A DNA stretch of 34,498 nucleotides from an uncultured Erysipelotrichaceae bacterium. GTDB lineage: Bacteria; Bacillota_I; Bacilli_A; RFN20; CAG-826. The stretch spans positions 1 through 34,498 of the forward strand of contig CACXNV010000004.1 of assembly GCA_902769185.1 (NCBI GenBank), in the 5' to 3' direction. This document shows, piece by piece, positions 7,042-15,500 of the stretch (positions are counted from its first letter, which is position 1; each line of letters starts with the position of its first letter). The notes under the pieces were generated by a model. The model ran no database searches and was not told the DNA's origin. It worked only from the letters and a program-made list of their open reading frames with translations. The translations under genes and the position numbers were made by a program.

Positions 7042-8313
7042 ATGGAAAGAAAAGTAACAAAAGTCAAACCATGTCACGTTGAAGTTCACGTTGTCGTGGA
7101 TGAAAAAAGTTGGAAAGACGCTCAAGAAGCTTCTACCAAAAAATTATGTAAAGAAGTCCAAGTTGATGGCTTTAGAAAAGGTAATGTTCCTGAAGCAATC
7201 GCTAAAAGACACATTAATCAAGGCAAAATGCTTGATGAAGCAATTAATTCTTTATTACCAAGTATTTATAAGGAAATCATGGAAGAAGAAAAGATTGAAC
7301 CATTTGCTCAACCTCAAGTCGATGTTACCAAAATTAGTGATACTAATTTAGAAGTCAAATTCGTTATCGTTACCGCTCCAGAAGTGGAATTAGGCGAATA
7401 TAAAGGCTTAAAGATTGGTAAAAAGGAAGTCAAAGTTTCCGCTAAAGAAGTCGACGAAGAAGTCGAAAAATTATTAAAAGAAAACGCTTCCTTAGTTTTA
7501 AAAGAAGGCGCAAGCGAAATGGGAGACACTGTTGTCTTTGATTTTGTTGGTACAGTTGACGGCAAAGCCTTTGATGGCGGAAGTGCTCAAAACTATTCTT
7601 TAGAATTAGGTAGTCACCAATTCATTCCAGGATTTGAAGAACAATTAGTGGGTGTTAAAGCTGGCGAACATAAAGATGTTAACGTCACCTTCCCAGAACA
7701 ATATACCCCAGAGCTCGCTGGTAAAGCTGCGGTCTTTGCTTGCGATGTTCACGAAGTGAAAGCAAAGAAATTACCTGAATTAAATGATGAATTCGTTAAA
7801 GAACTCAATAGAGGCGTTGAAACTGTTGAAGCTTTAAAAGAAAACACCAAAAAAGATATCCAAGCTAGAAAAGAGCAAGAATCTAAAAGAGAATTCTTAG
7901 AAAAACTCTATGAAAAAATCGCTAGTGGATCAAAAGTGGAGATTCCTGAAGAAATGATTAAGGAACAAGCCGCTAATATGAAGAAAGATATGGAACAAAG
8001 AATGGCCCAATCTGGCTTAACTTTAGAACAATATCTCCAATTCACTGGCCAAAAATTAGAAGATTTTGATGCTCAACTTGAAAAAGATGCTAAAAAAGAC
8101 ATCACTAACTACTTCTTATTAGAAGAAGTTGGCAAGAAAGAAAGCTTAGAACTCACTGATGCTGATGTGGAATTTGAATATGCCAAATTAGCAGAGCAAT
8201 ACAAAATGAAGCTTGAAGATGTGAAAAAAGCTTTAGAAAAACAAAATGCTCAATTCCGTCACAACTTAAAAATGACAAGAATTGAAGAATTCTTAATTAA
8301 AGAAAACGCTTAA
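7042..8313 (+). CDS. tig: Trigger factor (ribosome-associated chaperone/PPIase)
   Basis: This 423-residue trigger factor binds the ribosome exit tunnel near L23 and shields nascent chains. The N-terminal ribosome-binding domain (1-~110) carries the signature loop VDGFRKGNVPEAIAKR, equivalent to the GFRxGKxP motif. A central FKBP-type prolyl isomerase domain (about 155-240) has GDTVVFDFVGTVDGKAFDGG and IPGFEEQLVG. The helical C-terminal arm domain follows. The length is normal for the family (~430). A strong ribosome binding site lies before the start. The gene is followed by lon after 31 bases without a terminator, so folding and degradation factors are co-transcribed here; in Bacillus the same order carries clpX between them. 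Confidence 0.97.
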   Translation: MERKVTKVKPCHVEVHVVVDEKSWKDAQEASTKKLCKEVQVDGFRKGNVPEAIAKRHINQGKMLDEAINSLLPSIYKEIMEEEKIEPFAQPQVDVTKISDTNLEVKFVIVTAPEVELGEYKGLKIGKKEVKVSAKEVDEEVEKLLKENASLVLKEGASEMGDTVVFDFVGTVDGKAFDGGSAQNYSLELGSHQFIPGFEEQLVGVKAGEHKDVNVTFPEQYTPELAGKAAVFACDVHEVKAKKLPELNDEFVKELNRGVETVEALKENTKKDIQARKEQESKREFLEKLYEKIASGSKVEIPEEMIKEQAANMKKDMEQRMAQSGLTLEQYLQFTGQKLEDFDAQLEKDAKKDITNYFLLEEVGKKESLELTDADVEFEYAKLAEQYKMKLEDVKKALEKQNAQFRHNLKMTRIEEFLIKENA

Positions 8314-8344
8314 TTTAAATTAAATTTAAAAGGAGGACTTACCT

Positions 8345-10672
8345 ATGGCAACTAGCCCATCCTCATTAACACTCCCTTTATTAATTACAAAGGGAATGAT
8401 TCTTTATCCAAAAAATCAAAAACTTATTGATGCTGGAAGAGATTTTTCAGTTAACGCAATCCGCACAAGTAAAGACAAGGCAGATTCATTAATCTTAATT
8501 TCTTCTCAAAGAGAAGTTGATATCGAAAATCCTACTAGTGAAGATGTATTTCCTACTGGTGTTTTAGCTCGTATTGTTTCTGTCTCTGAAAGAGAAAAAC
8601 GCTTAAGAGCAAGAGTGGAAGTTATCGACCGTGTATCATTAAGTAATATTGAATTAGATAAAGATGACAATTGCTATATTGCGAAAGCAATAATGCTTGA
8701 TCCTATTCAAATTGATGAAAAAAGCAGTGAAACAATCGTTAATTCTATCAATCATGAATTAGAGAAATTCCCTAGTGTTATCTCTAAACTTCCTAAAAAC
8801 ATAATTAATTTATGCGCTGATAAATCTGCAGCGTTAGAAGTTTGTTATGCTTTGGCGGGATTCTTTGATGGACCAATTGAAATTAAAGAGAAGATGTTAG
8901 AAACAAACGACATTGTCGTTTTAGCGGAAAATATCCTCGCCTTTATTTCTGGAGAAAACACTAAAGAAGAAATCGAAAGAAATATTTCTGACACTGTAAG
9001 AGAATCTACAGAAAAATCTCAAAAAGAATATTTCTTAAGAGAAAAACTAAAGGCTATTAAAAAAGAATTAGGAGAAGATACTTCTAGTAGCAACTCCCCA
9101 GACAAAATTCTAGAAAAGATTGAAAAATATCCTTATCCAGAAAATATCAAAGCCAAAGTCAAAGCAGAGATTAAAAAATATGAAATGATGCCTCAAGGAT
9201 CTCTTGAAGCTGCTCTTATTTTGTCATATTTAGACATATTAATGTCTATACCATGGTGGCAAAAGACAGAAGATGATGAAGATTTAAAACATGTCGAAGA
9301 CATTTTAAACGAAGACCATTATGGCTTAGAGAATCCTAAAAAGAGAATCATTGAATATCTCGCTGTTAAGAAATTAACAGGCAATTTAAAGAGCCCAATT
9401 TTATGTTTCTTTGGCCCGCCAGGAACAGGTAAAACTTCTTTAGGCAAGAGCATCGCTCGCGCTTTAGGAAGAAAATTTGTCAAATGTTCTTTAGGCGGCA
9501 TCTCTGATGAAGCTGAAATTAGAGGTCATAGAAGAACCTATGTTGGTTCTATGCCAGGAAGAATCATTCAGGGCATGAGAAAGGCCGGAGTTTCTAATCC
9601 AGTATTTTTACTCGACGAAGTCGATAAACTCGCTTCTAGCTATAAAGGAGACCCTGCAAGTGCTCTATTAGAAGTCTTAGATCCAGAACAAAACTTTATG
9701 TTTAACGATAATTATGTGGAAGAACCATATGATTTAAGTGATGTTTTATTTATTTGTACCGCAAACTATCTAGAAAACATCCCTGGACCTCTTAGAGATA
9801 GACTTGAATTAATTCAACTTTCTAGCTACACCGAAATCGAGAAAAAACATATTGCATTTGAGCATTTAATCAAAAAGCAAACTGAACTCAACGGTTTAAA
9901 ACCTGAAAACGTCACTTTTACTGAAGATGCAATTAGTTACATCTTACATTATTACACCCGCGAAGCTGGTGTTCGTGACTTAGAAAGAAAGATTGCATCT
10001 TGTCTAAGAAAAGTGGCAGTTCAAATCGTTAAAGACCCAAGTATTACTCATGTTGAAATCGATGAAAAGAAGGTTAGAGAATATTTAGGCGTAGAAGTCT
10101 TTGACTATTCTAAAAAAGAAAAAGAAAAACAAGTTGGTGTAATTACCGGACTTGCTTATACAGAATATGGAGGAGATATTCTTCCTATTGAAGTCACTTA
10201 TTTTAAAGGTAAAGGCGGGCTCGTCTTAACTGGTAAACTTGGTGATGTCATGAAAGAAAGTGCGACTATTGCACTTGACTATGTCAAGGCAAATGCAGAA
10301 AAATATCATATTGATCCTCAATTATTTATTGATAATGATATTCATATTCACGTTCCAGAAGGAGCGGTACCAAAAGATGGCCCATCTGCTGGAGTTGCAA
10401 TGACTTTAGCAATTATATCTGCTTTAAGTAAATCGCCAGTCTCTCCAGATATCGCTTTAACTGGTGAAGTTACTTTAAGAGGTAATGCTTTACCTATTGG
10501 TGGGTTAAGAGAAAAATCTCTAGCAGCCTTAAGAAGTGGAATTAAAACCATCATCGTACCTAAAGAAAACAAAAAGGATGTTGATGAACTTCCAAACGAA
10601 GTCAAAGAGTCACTCAAGATCTTATATATGAAAGATGTTGATGACGCTCACAAAGTAGTGTTTGAGGAATAA
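8345..10672 (+). CDS. lon: ATP-dependent protease Lon
   Basis: This 775-residue soluble LonA-type protease degrades misfolded and regulatory proteins. The N-terminal substrate-binding domain covers about 1-200, with a coiled-coil region to ~300. The AAA+ module has Walker A GPPGTGKT at 357-364, Walker B VFLLDEVDK and a sensor stretch ADRL-like (PGPLRDRLELI). The C-terminal peptidase has its catalytic serine in PKDGPSAGVAM (S681) and its lysine in GGLREKSLAAL (K724). All key residues are present. The length matches Bacillus LonA (774). The start is supported by AAAGGAGG 9 bases upstream. Its last codons include GAGG, which acts as the ribosome binding site of engB. Confidence 0.98.
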   Translation: MATSPSSLTLPLLITKGMILYPKNQKLIDAGRDFSVNAIRTSKDKADSLILISSQREVDIENPTSEDVFPTGVLARIVSVSEREKRLRARVEVIDRVSLSNIELDKDDNCYIAKAIMLDPIQIDEKSSETIVNSINHELEKFPSVISKLPKNIINLCADKSAALEVCYALAGFFDGPIEIKEKMLETNDIVVLAENILAFISGENTKEEIERNISDTVRESTEKSQKEYFLREKLKAIKKELGEDTSSSNSPDKILEKIEKYPYPENIKAKVKAEIKKYEMMPQGSLEAALILSYLDILMSIPWWQKTEDDEDLKHVEDILNEDHYGLENPKKRIIEYLAVKKLTGNLKSPILCFFGPPGTGKTSLGKSIARALGRKFVKCSLGGISDEAEIRGHRRTYVGSMPGRIIQGMRKAGVSNPVFLLDEVDKLASSYKGDPASALLEVLDPEQNFMFNDNYVEEPYDLSDVLFICTANYLENIPGPLRDRLELIQLSSYTEIEKKHIAFEHLIKKQTELNGLKPENVTFTEDAISYILHYYTREAGVRDLERKIASCLRKVAVQIVKDPSITHVEIDEKKVREYLGVEVFDYSKKEKEKQVGVITGLAYTEYGGDILPIEVTYFKGKGGLVLTGKLGDVMKESATIALDYVKANAEKYHIDPQLFIDNDIHIHVPEGAVPKDGPSAGVAMTLAIISALSKSPVSPDIALTGEVTLRGNALPIGGLREKSLAALRSGIKTIIVPKENKKDVDELPNEVKESLKILYMKDVDDAHKVVFEE

Positions 10673-10673
10673 A

Positions 10674-11246
10674 ATGATTAATTTCTCAAATTCTAGCTTT
10701 GTTAAAAGCGCACCGAATTTAGCTAATGCACCTCAAGGAGGATTCCCAGAGGTGCTTTTAGTCGGTCGCTCTAATGTTGGAAAATCATCTTTAATTAATG
10801 CTTTATGTAATAAAAAGGCTCTAGCCTATACTTCATCTAAGCCAGGGCATACTCGTTTACTTAATTATTATAATGTTGATGATAAACTCTATTTAGTGGA
10901 TGCTCCTGGATATGGATTTGCTAAAGGCGGATTCGATTTAGATAAGCTATTTGGAGAAATGATGGATGATTATTTCTCTAAAGCCAGTAGAATCAAGCGA
11001 GTCTTAGTGTTACTTGATTCTCGAAGAGAATTAAACGAAGATGATGTTGATATTATTAACTTCTTAGTAGAGAAAAATATTAACTACACATTAATCTTCA
11101 CTAAAGTTGATAAAGTTAATCAATCTGAGAAATATCATTTAATTAAATCCCTTAAAGAAATGGGAGTGGATGAAAAAGAAATCATCTTTACATCCATATT
11201 AAAACCAAGAACTTTAGAGCCAGTTAGAAGTGTTCTTAACAAATAA
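10674..11246 (+). CDS. engB: Ribosome biogenesis GTPase EngB/YsxC
   Basis: This 190-residue single-domain TRAFAC GTPase helps assemble the large ribosomal subunit. G1 is GRSNVGKSS (31-39). G2 lies in the PGHTR region, G3 is DAPGYGFA, G4 is FTKVDKV and G5 is TSILK. I take the start as ATG 10674, one base after the lon stop, because GAGG sits 6 bases upstream and the N-terminus then matches the family. The in-frame TTG at 10662 would overlap lon and bury that binding site. The lon-engB (ysxC) order is conserved in Bacillus. Confidence 0.96.
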   Translation: MINFSNSSFVKSAPNLANAPQGGFPEVLLVGRSNVGKSSLINALCNKKALAYTSSKPGHTRLLNYYNVDDKLYLVDAPGYGFAKGGFDLDKLFGEMMDDYFSKASRIKRVLVLLDSRRELNEDDVDIINFLVEKNINYTLIFTKVDKVNQSEKYHLIKSLKEMGVDEKEIIFTSILKPRTLEPVRSVLNK

Positions 11247-11273
11247 ATATAGAATATACAATTAATATTAATA

Positions 11274-11279
11274 TATAAT
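11274..11279 (+). promoter_or_regulatory. -10 box of the T-box leader promoter
   Basis: A consensus TATAAT 27 bases after the engB stop predicts transcription starting near 11286, right at the beginning of the T-box leader. No good -35 is visible at 17 bases (AGAATA), so the promoter is either weak or depends on the very AT-rich upstream tract. Confidence 0.5.
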
Positions 11280-11285
11280 ATGTGC

Positions 11286-11485
11286 GTTCGATGAATTAGA
11301 GGAGTAATTAAGACCTCTTCTTATAGAGAGCTGGGGACGATGGAAGCCTAGTAGAAGAACTTAACGAAGGTCGCTAAGGAGAACTGATTCTAATAATTTA
11401 GAAAATGAAGTGTCGATAACAAGTTTATCGAAACTAAGGTGGTACCACGTGAAATGCGTCCTTAGAATAAGGACGTTTTATTTTT
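11286..11485 (+). promoter_or_regulatory. T-box leader, probably tRNA-Val responsive
   Basis: This is a tRNA-sensing leader upstream of ldhA-like and valS. Stem I features include GAGGAGTA (11310-11317 region) and AGAGAG (11325-11330), plus a distal-loop segment around GGAAGCC. The T-box sequence AAGGTGGTACCACG at 11436-11449 contains the UGGN element that pairs with the uncharged tRNA acceptor end. The terminator is CGTCCTTA (11457-11464)/TAAGGACG (11468-11475) followed by TTTTATTTTT. A GTC valine codon at 11370-11372 in a GAAGGTCGC context is my best candidate for the specifier, and it agrees with valS downstream. The specifier assignment is inferred by eye, not folded. Read-through occurs when uncharged tRNA accumulates. 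Confidence 0.9.
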
Positions 11486-11496
11486 AGGAGGACAAA

Positions 11497-12531
11497 ATGA
11501 TTAAAGTAGCCTTTTATGACACCAAACAATATGATCTTCCAAGCTTTGAAAAATACGGAAAAGAGCGAGGTATAAGCTTTAAATTCTTTGAAGCAAAGTT
11601 AGATTTAGAAACCGCTCAACTCGCTAATGGATGCGATGGAGTCTGTGTTTTTGTTAACGATGATGTTAATAAAGATGTTATCAATAAGCTATATGAATTA
11701 GGTGTGAAATTTATTGTTCTCCGCTGCGCTGGATTTAATAATGTTGATGTTAATGCAGCCTTTGGTAAGATTCATATTTACCGTGTTCCTGCTTATTCTC
11801 CTTATGCAGTTGCAGAACATGCTATAAGCATGTTGTTAACAATGAATCGCCGTATACATAAAGCCTATATTAGAACTAGAGAATATAACTTCTCACTTAA
11901 CGGGTTGACTGGGGTTGACTTATACGGTAAGACCATGGGAGTAGTGGGAACTGGAAAAATTGGACAGATATTTGTCAAAATTTGCAAAGGCTTTGGAATG
12001 AACGTTATTGCCTATGATAAATTCCCGAATCCAAATTTAGACATCGAATATGTTGATTTAGACTCTTTATATAGAAATAGTGATTTTATTTCTCTACATT
12101 GCCCTTTAACTAATGAGAACTTCCATATGATAAACGCTGAAAATATGGAAAAGATGAAAAAGGGAGTAGGTATTATAAATACCTCTAGAGGTGGACTAAT
12201 TAACGCTGAAGATTTATTAAGAGAAATTAAAGCCCGTAAAGTTGGTTTTGCCTGTTTAGATGTTTATGAAGAAGAAAGCGATATCTTTTTTAAAGATAAA
12301 TCTGGTCATATTTTAGATGATGATATCTTTAGAAATATATTATCAATGCCAAATGTTTTAGTGACATCGCATCAAGCGTTCTTGACTGAAGAAGCCTTAA
12401 ATAATATCGCTGATACAACCACCAAAAACATCCTTGATTATTATGAAAATAAAGTTAATGATAATGAACTTTGTTATCATTGTACAAATATAGAAAACTG
12501 TCGAAAGAAAAGAAAAGTTAAATGCTTCTAG
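11497..12531 (+). CDS. ldhA: D-lactate dehydrogenase-type D-2-hydroxyacid dehydrogenase with Cys-rich tail
   Basis: This 344-residue NAD-dependent D-2-hydroxyacid dehydrogenase is closest in motifs to E. coli-type LdhA: FYDTKQYD at the N-terminus, LRCAGFNNVDV, VPAYSPYAVAEHAI, GVVGTGKIGQ as the Rossmann motif, and LHCPL. NTSRG holds the catalytic Arg, a Glu lies in DVYEEESD, and SHQAFLTEEAL contains the catalytic His. It likely reduces pyruvate to D-lactate, or a branched 2-keto acid. Unlike LdhA it continues past the usual end with a basic tail holding C326, C329, C335 and C343, a possible metal site. A strong AGGAGG precedes the ATG. It lies between the T-box and valS, so its expression should follow valine-tRNA charging, which is unusual for a lactate dehydrogenase. 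Confidence 0.9.
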   Translation: MIKVAFYDTKQYDLPSFEKYGKERGISFKFFEAKLDLETAQLANGCDGVCVFVNDDVNKDVINKLYELGVKFIVLRCAGFNNVDVNAAFGKIHIYRVPAYSPYAVAEHAISMLLTMNRRIHKAYIRTREYNFSLNGLTGVDLYGKTMGVVGTGKIGQIFVKICKGFGMNVIAYDKFPNPNLDIEYVDLDSLYRNSDFISLHCPLTNENFHMINAENMEKMKKGVGIINTSRGGLINAEDLLREIKARKVGFACLDVYEEESDIFFKDKSGHILDDDIFRNILSMPNVLVTSHQAFLTEEALNNIADTTTKNILDYYENKVNDNELCYHCTNIENCRKKRKVKCF

Positions 12532-12540
12532 GAGGTCATT

Positions 12541-15126
12541 ATGTTAGATAAAAGATATTCCCCAAAAGATGTAGAACAAGGTAAATACGATTCTTGGAAA
12601 GAAAAAGGTTATTTTACCGCTGGAGACAAATCTAAAAATCCATTCTCCATGGTCATTCCTCCACCAAATGTTACTGGTAAATTACATTTAGGACATGCTT
12701 GGAATACAACTATTCAAGATATCATTGCTCGCTATAAAAAGATGCAAGGATATGATGTCTTGTGGCTTCCAGGAATGGATCACGCTGGCATTGCTACTCA
12801 AGCAAAAGTTATGGCGAAACTTGTCTCTATGGGCATTGATGTCACTAAGATTTCAAGAGAAGAATTCTTAAAATATGCTTGGGCGTGGAAACATGAATAT
12901 GCCGAAAATATTCATAATCAATGGGCGAAGATGGGATTAATGCTCGACTATAGTCGAGAAAGATTCACTTTAGATGAAGGACTTAATCTTGCAGTTAGAA
13001 AAGTGTTCGTTGATTTATACAATAAAGGACTTATTTATCAAGGAGAAAGAATTATCTCCTGGGATCCAGTTCAACAAACAGCATTAAGTAATATCGAAGT
13101 CATTCACCAAGATGATGAAGGCTATATGTATTATTTCAAATATCATGTAGTGGATAGCGATGACTATTTAGAAGTAGCGACAACTAGACCAGAAACAATG
13201 TTTGGTGATACTTGTGTTTGTGTTAATCCAAGCGATGAAAGATATTTAAAATATCATCATAGTAAAGTCATTAACCCTGCAAATGGAGAAATTATTCCAA
13301 TTATTCCTGATGAATATGTGGATATCGCCTTTGGAACAGGAGCGATGAAATGTACTCCGGCTCACGATCCAAACGACTTTAATATTGGTAAAAAATATGG
13401 CTTAGAAATGCCAACCATCTTTAATAAAGATGCTTCTATGAACGAGAAGTGTGGAAAATATGTTGGAATGGACCGCTTTGAATGCCGTGAAGCTTTACTT
13501 AAAGATATTGAAAGTCGTGGAGACTTTATTAAAAAAGAAAAGATTATTCATGCAGTTGGGCACTCTCAAAGAAATAACTGTGTAGTTGAGCCAATGTTAT
13601 CAAAACAATGGTTTGTCAAAATGAAACCACTCGCGGAAGAAGCAATTAAAAATCAACAAGGCAAAGATAGAGTAAATTTCGTTCCTCAAAGATTTGAAAA
13701 TACATTCTTACAATGGATGAATAATATCGAAGATTGGTGCATCTCTCGTCAACTTTGGTGGGGTCATAGAATTCCAGCCTATTACCATAAGGCAACTGGT
13801 GAAGTAGTGGTCAGCGAAAATCCACCTAAGGATATCGAAAATTATGTTCAAGATAGCGATGTCTTAGATACTTGGTTCTCTAGTGGTTTATGGCCATTTT
13901 CAACTTTAGGCTGGCCAGAAAAGACTGAAGACTTAGAAAGATATTTCCCAACAAGCTGTTTAGTAACCGCTTATGACATCATTTTCTTCTGGGTGAGTAG
14001 AATGATCTTCCAAAGCTTAAATATCACCGATAGAAAGCCTTTTAGCGATGTCGTAATACATGGTTTAGTCCGAGATGAACTTGGAAGAAAAATGTCTAAG
14101 AGTCTAGGAAACGGAGTTGATCCAATCGATGTTATCGATAAATATGGGGTCGACGCTTTAAGATATTTCTTAACCACCAACTCCACACCAGGGCAAGACA
14201 TGAGATATATCGAAGAAAAAGTCGCAAGTGGAGCAAACTACTTAAATAAGATTTGGAACTCTGCTAGATATGTATTAAGCGTGGTTCTTGAAGGATTTAA
14301 AGAAGTCAAATTATCTAAAGATAATTTATCAGTTCTAGATAAGTGGCTTCTAACTAGACTTAATCTCACAATTAAGAATGTGACCGCTAACATGGAAAAG
14401 TATGATTTTAACGCTGCTAGTAGCCATTTATATAACTTTGTTTATGATGATTTCTGCTCTCAATATCTGGAGATGAGCAAAGTGAAACTATATGGTGATG
14501 ATGCTTCTAAAAATGTCACTATTACAGTCTTATTAAAAGCATTAAAATCGATTATTTTATTAATTTATCCATATACTCCATTTATCGCTGAAGAATTATA
14601 TCTTAATCTTCCAAATCACTTAGAAAGCGTCATGCTTGAATCCTATCCAAAAGTGGAAAAAGAATTCATTTTTAAAGATGGTTTAGAAGAAATCGAATTA
14701 TTATTCGATATGATTAGAGATGTGAGAAACTATAAAATCACTAACCAATTAGCGCCAAACGCTAAACTAGGTTTAACAATCTCTTTAAAAATTAAGGTGA
14801 GCAGCGATTTTGCGACTTTGTTAAATAGATTTACTTTCTCTGAGTTCGAAGTTAAAGATGATTTAAGTACTCTATCTGGAGATTTATTTACTTATAACTA
14901 TGGATCAATGATTATTAGTTCAGGTGTTTCCAAAGAAGAAGCAAAAGAGAAATTAGAAAAAGAAATTGCCTTTGAAAAGAGTGAAATCAAACGTTCTGAA
15001 GGAATGCTTAATAATCCTAATTTCTTAGCTAAAGCACCTAAAGAAAAAGTAGAAACAGAAAAAGCAAAACTCAAACTTCATCAAGATAACTTAAAAGAAC
15101 TTGAAGAAAAGTTGAAAAAAATTTAA
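12541..15126 (+). CDS. valS: Valyl-tRNA synthetase
   Basis: This 861-residue class I synthetase charges tRNA-Val. The HIGH box is HLGH at 49-52 (PPNVTGKLHLGHAWN). The CP1 editing domain follows, with TTRPETMFGDTCV and the conserved AHDPNDFNIG. The KMSKS loop is at 517-521. The anticodon-binding helical domain comes next, and the usual C-terminal tRNA-binding coiled coil (about 795-861) closes the protein. The length is close to the Bacillus protein (880). The start is 9 bases after the preceding stop, with TAGGAGG overlapping that gene's last codon. It lies under T-box control together with the D-hydroxyacid dehydrogenase, and a terminator closes the unit. Many Firmicutes place folC after valS; that gene is absent here. 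Confidence 0.98.
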   Translation: MLDKRYSPKDVEQGKYDSWKEKGYFTAGDKSKNPFSMVIPPPNVTGKLHLGHAWNTTIQDIIARYKKMQGYDVLWLPGMDHAGIATQAKVMAKLVSMGIDVTKISREEFLKYAWAWKHEYAENIHNQWAKMGLMLDYSRERFTLDEGLNLAVRKVFVDLYNKGLIYQGERIISWDPVQQTALSNIEVIHQDDEGYMYYFKYHVVDSDDYLEVATTRPETMFGDTCVCVNPSDERYLKYHHSKVINPANGEIIPIIPDEYVDIAFGTGAMKCTPAHDPNDFNIGKKYGLEMPTIFNKDASMNEKCGKYVGMDRFECREALLKDIESRGDFIKKEKIIHAVGHSQRNNCVVEPMLSKQWFVKMKPLAEEAIKNQQGKDRVNFVPQRFENTFLQWMNNIEDWCISRQLWWGHRIPAYYHKATGEVVVSENPPKDIENYVQDSDVLDTWFSSGLWPFSTLGWPEKTEDLERYFPTSCLVTAYDIIFFWVSRMIFQSLNITDRKPFSDVVIHGLVRDELGRKMSKSLGNGVDPIDVIDKYGVDALRYFLTTNSTPGQDMRYIEEKVASGANYLNKIWNSARYVLSVVLEGFKEVKLSKDNLSVLDKWLLTRLNLTIKNVTANMEKYDFNAASSHLYNFVYDDFCSQYLEMSKVKLYGDDASKNVTITVLLKALKSIILLIYPYTPFIAEELYLNLPNHLESVMLESYPKVEKEFIFKDGLEEIELLFDMIRDVRNYKITNQLAPNAKLGLTISLKIKVSSDFATLLNRFTFSEFEVKDDLSTLSGDLFTYNYGSMIISSGVSKEEAKEKLEKEIAFEKSEIKRSEGMLNNPNFLAKAPKEKVETEKAKLKLHQDNLKELEEKLKKI

Positions 15127-15133
15127 TTGACTA

Positions 15134-15159
15134 GACCTGCAAAGCAGGTCTTTTCTTTT
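15134..15159 (+). terminator. Intrinsic terminator of valS
   Basis: GACCTGC (15134-15140) and GCAGGTC (15144-15150) close an AAA loop, followed by TTTTCTTTT. Confidence 0.85.
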
Positions 15160-15214
15160 GCGGTCTAATTTTTAAAAATTTTTTTGCAAAAAAATCAAAA
15201 AAAACCACTCTTTA

Positions 15215-15220
15215 TATAAT
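15215..15220 (+). promoter_or_regulatory. -10 box upstream of the small-peptide gene
   Basis: A consensus TATAAT lies behind a long A-rich tract (15188-15204) that could act as an UP element. The nearest -35-like sequence, TTGCAA at 15184-15189, is 25 bases away, which is too far, so the promoter has no normal -35. The box touches the left arm of the inverted repeat described separately. Confidence 0.45.
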
Positions 15221-15304
15221 GAGGGGAGAAAATTAGACTCCAACCTAAACAATATTCATATCTTTACCTTTCTGTAGGATTTGCTCTAATTAATTCTTCC
15301 CCTC
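15221..15304 (+). promoter_or_regulatory. Long inverted repeat in the leader of the small-peptide gene
   Basis: The left arm is 15221-15237 and the right arm 15285-15304. GAGGGGA pairs with TCCCCTC, GAA with TTC, and AATTAGA with TCTAATT. That is 17 pairs interrupted by a single T and an AA bulge, enclosing 47 bases. The right arm ends just before the AGGAGG of the peptide gene (15305-15310). If transcription starts about 7 bases after the TATAAT, the GAGGGG part lies outside the RNA and only ~10 pairs remain, so the repeat might act as an RNA fold or as a DNA operator. I do not recognise a known riboswitch class. Confidence 0.55.
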
Positions 15305-15317
15305 AGGAGGCTTAATT

Positions 15318-15500
15318 ATGAAATACGAATTATTATCAGATTCCGAGATGGAACAACAAGTGAGTGGTGAAGCTCTCACTCTGACCGCTGTGATGGCAGT
15401 TTTAGCAACCGCAATTATCGCTGTTATCGTTTATAAGATGTTTTTATCTGATAAAGGAAATGCAACGGTTCCAGGCGGCTGGAAATTTAGTTGGAATTAA
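15318..15500 (+). CDS. Small peptide with double-glycine-like leader (bacteriocin-like)
   Basis: This 60-residue peptide has a front half (LLSDSEMEQQVSGE, residues 5-18) that resembles double-glycine leaders of the LSxxELxxIxGG type. It has one extra residue, and Gly-Glu replaces Gly-Gly at 17-18. Cleavage there would leave ~42 residues: a small-residue-rich hydrophobic helix (about 19-42), then a polar stretch and the C-terminal PGGWKFSWN. This is the layout of class II bacteriocin-like or signalling peptides handled by peptidase-containing ABC exporters. No such exporter or immunity gene is in the window. It has the best ribosome binding site around (AGGAGG, 7 bases before ATG), its own leader, and a stop overlapping the radC start (TAATG). 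A simple small membrane protein is the main alternative. Confidence 0.75.
   Translation: MKYELLSDSEMEQQVSGEALTLTAVMAVLATAIIAVIVYKMFLSDKGNATVPGGWKFSWN

Noticed and set aside
10662..10673. Upstream TTG start for engB
   Set aside because: It overlaps the lon end and includes the GAGG that best serves as the binding site for the ATG at 10674.
12541..15126. Isoleucyl- rather than valyl-tRNA synthetase
   Set aside because: The HLGHAWN opening, the length of 861, the C-terminal coiled coil and the lack of the IleRS zinc-binding C-terminus fit ValS.
15184..15189. TTGCAA as the -35 of the peptide-gene promoter
   Set aside because: It is 25 bases from the TATAAT, outside the functional 15-20 base range.
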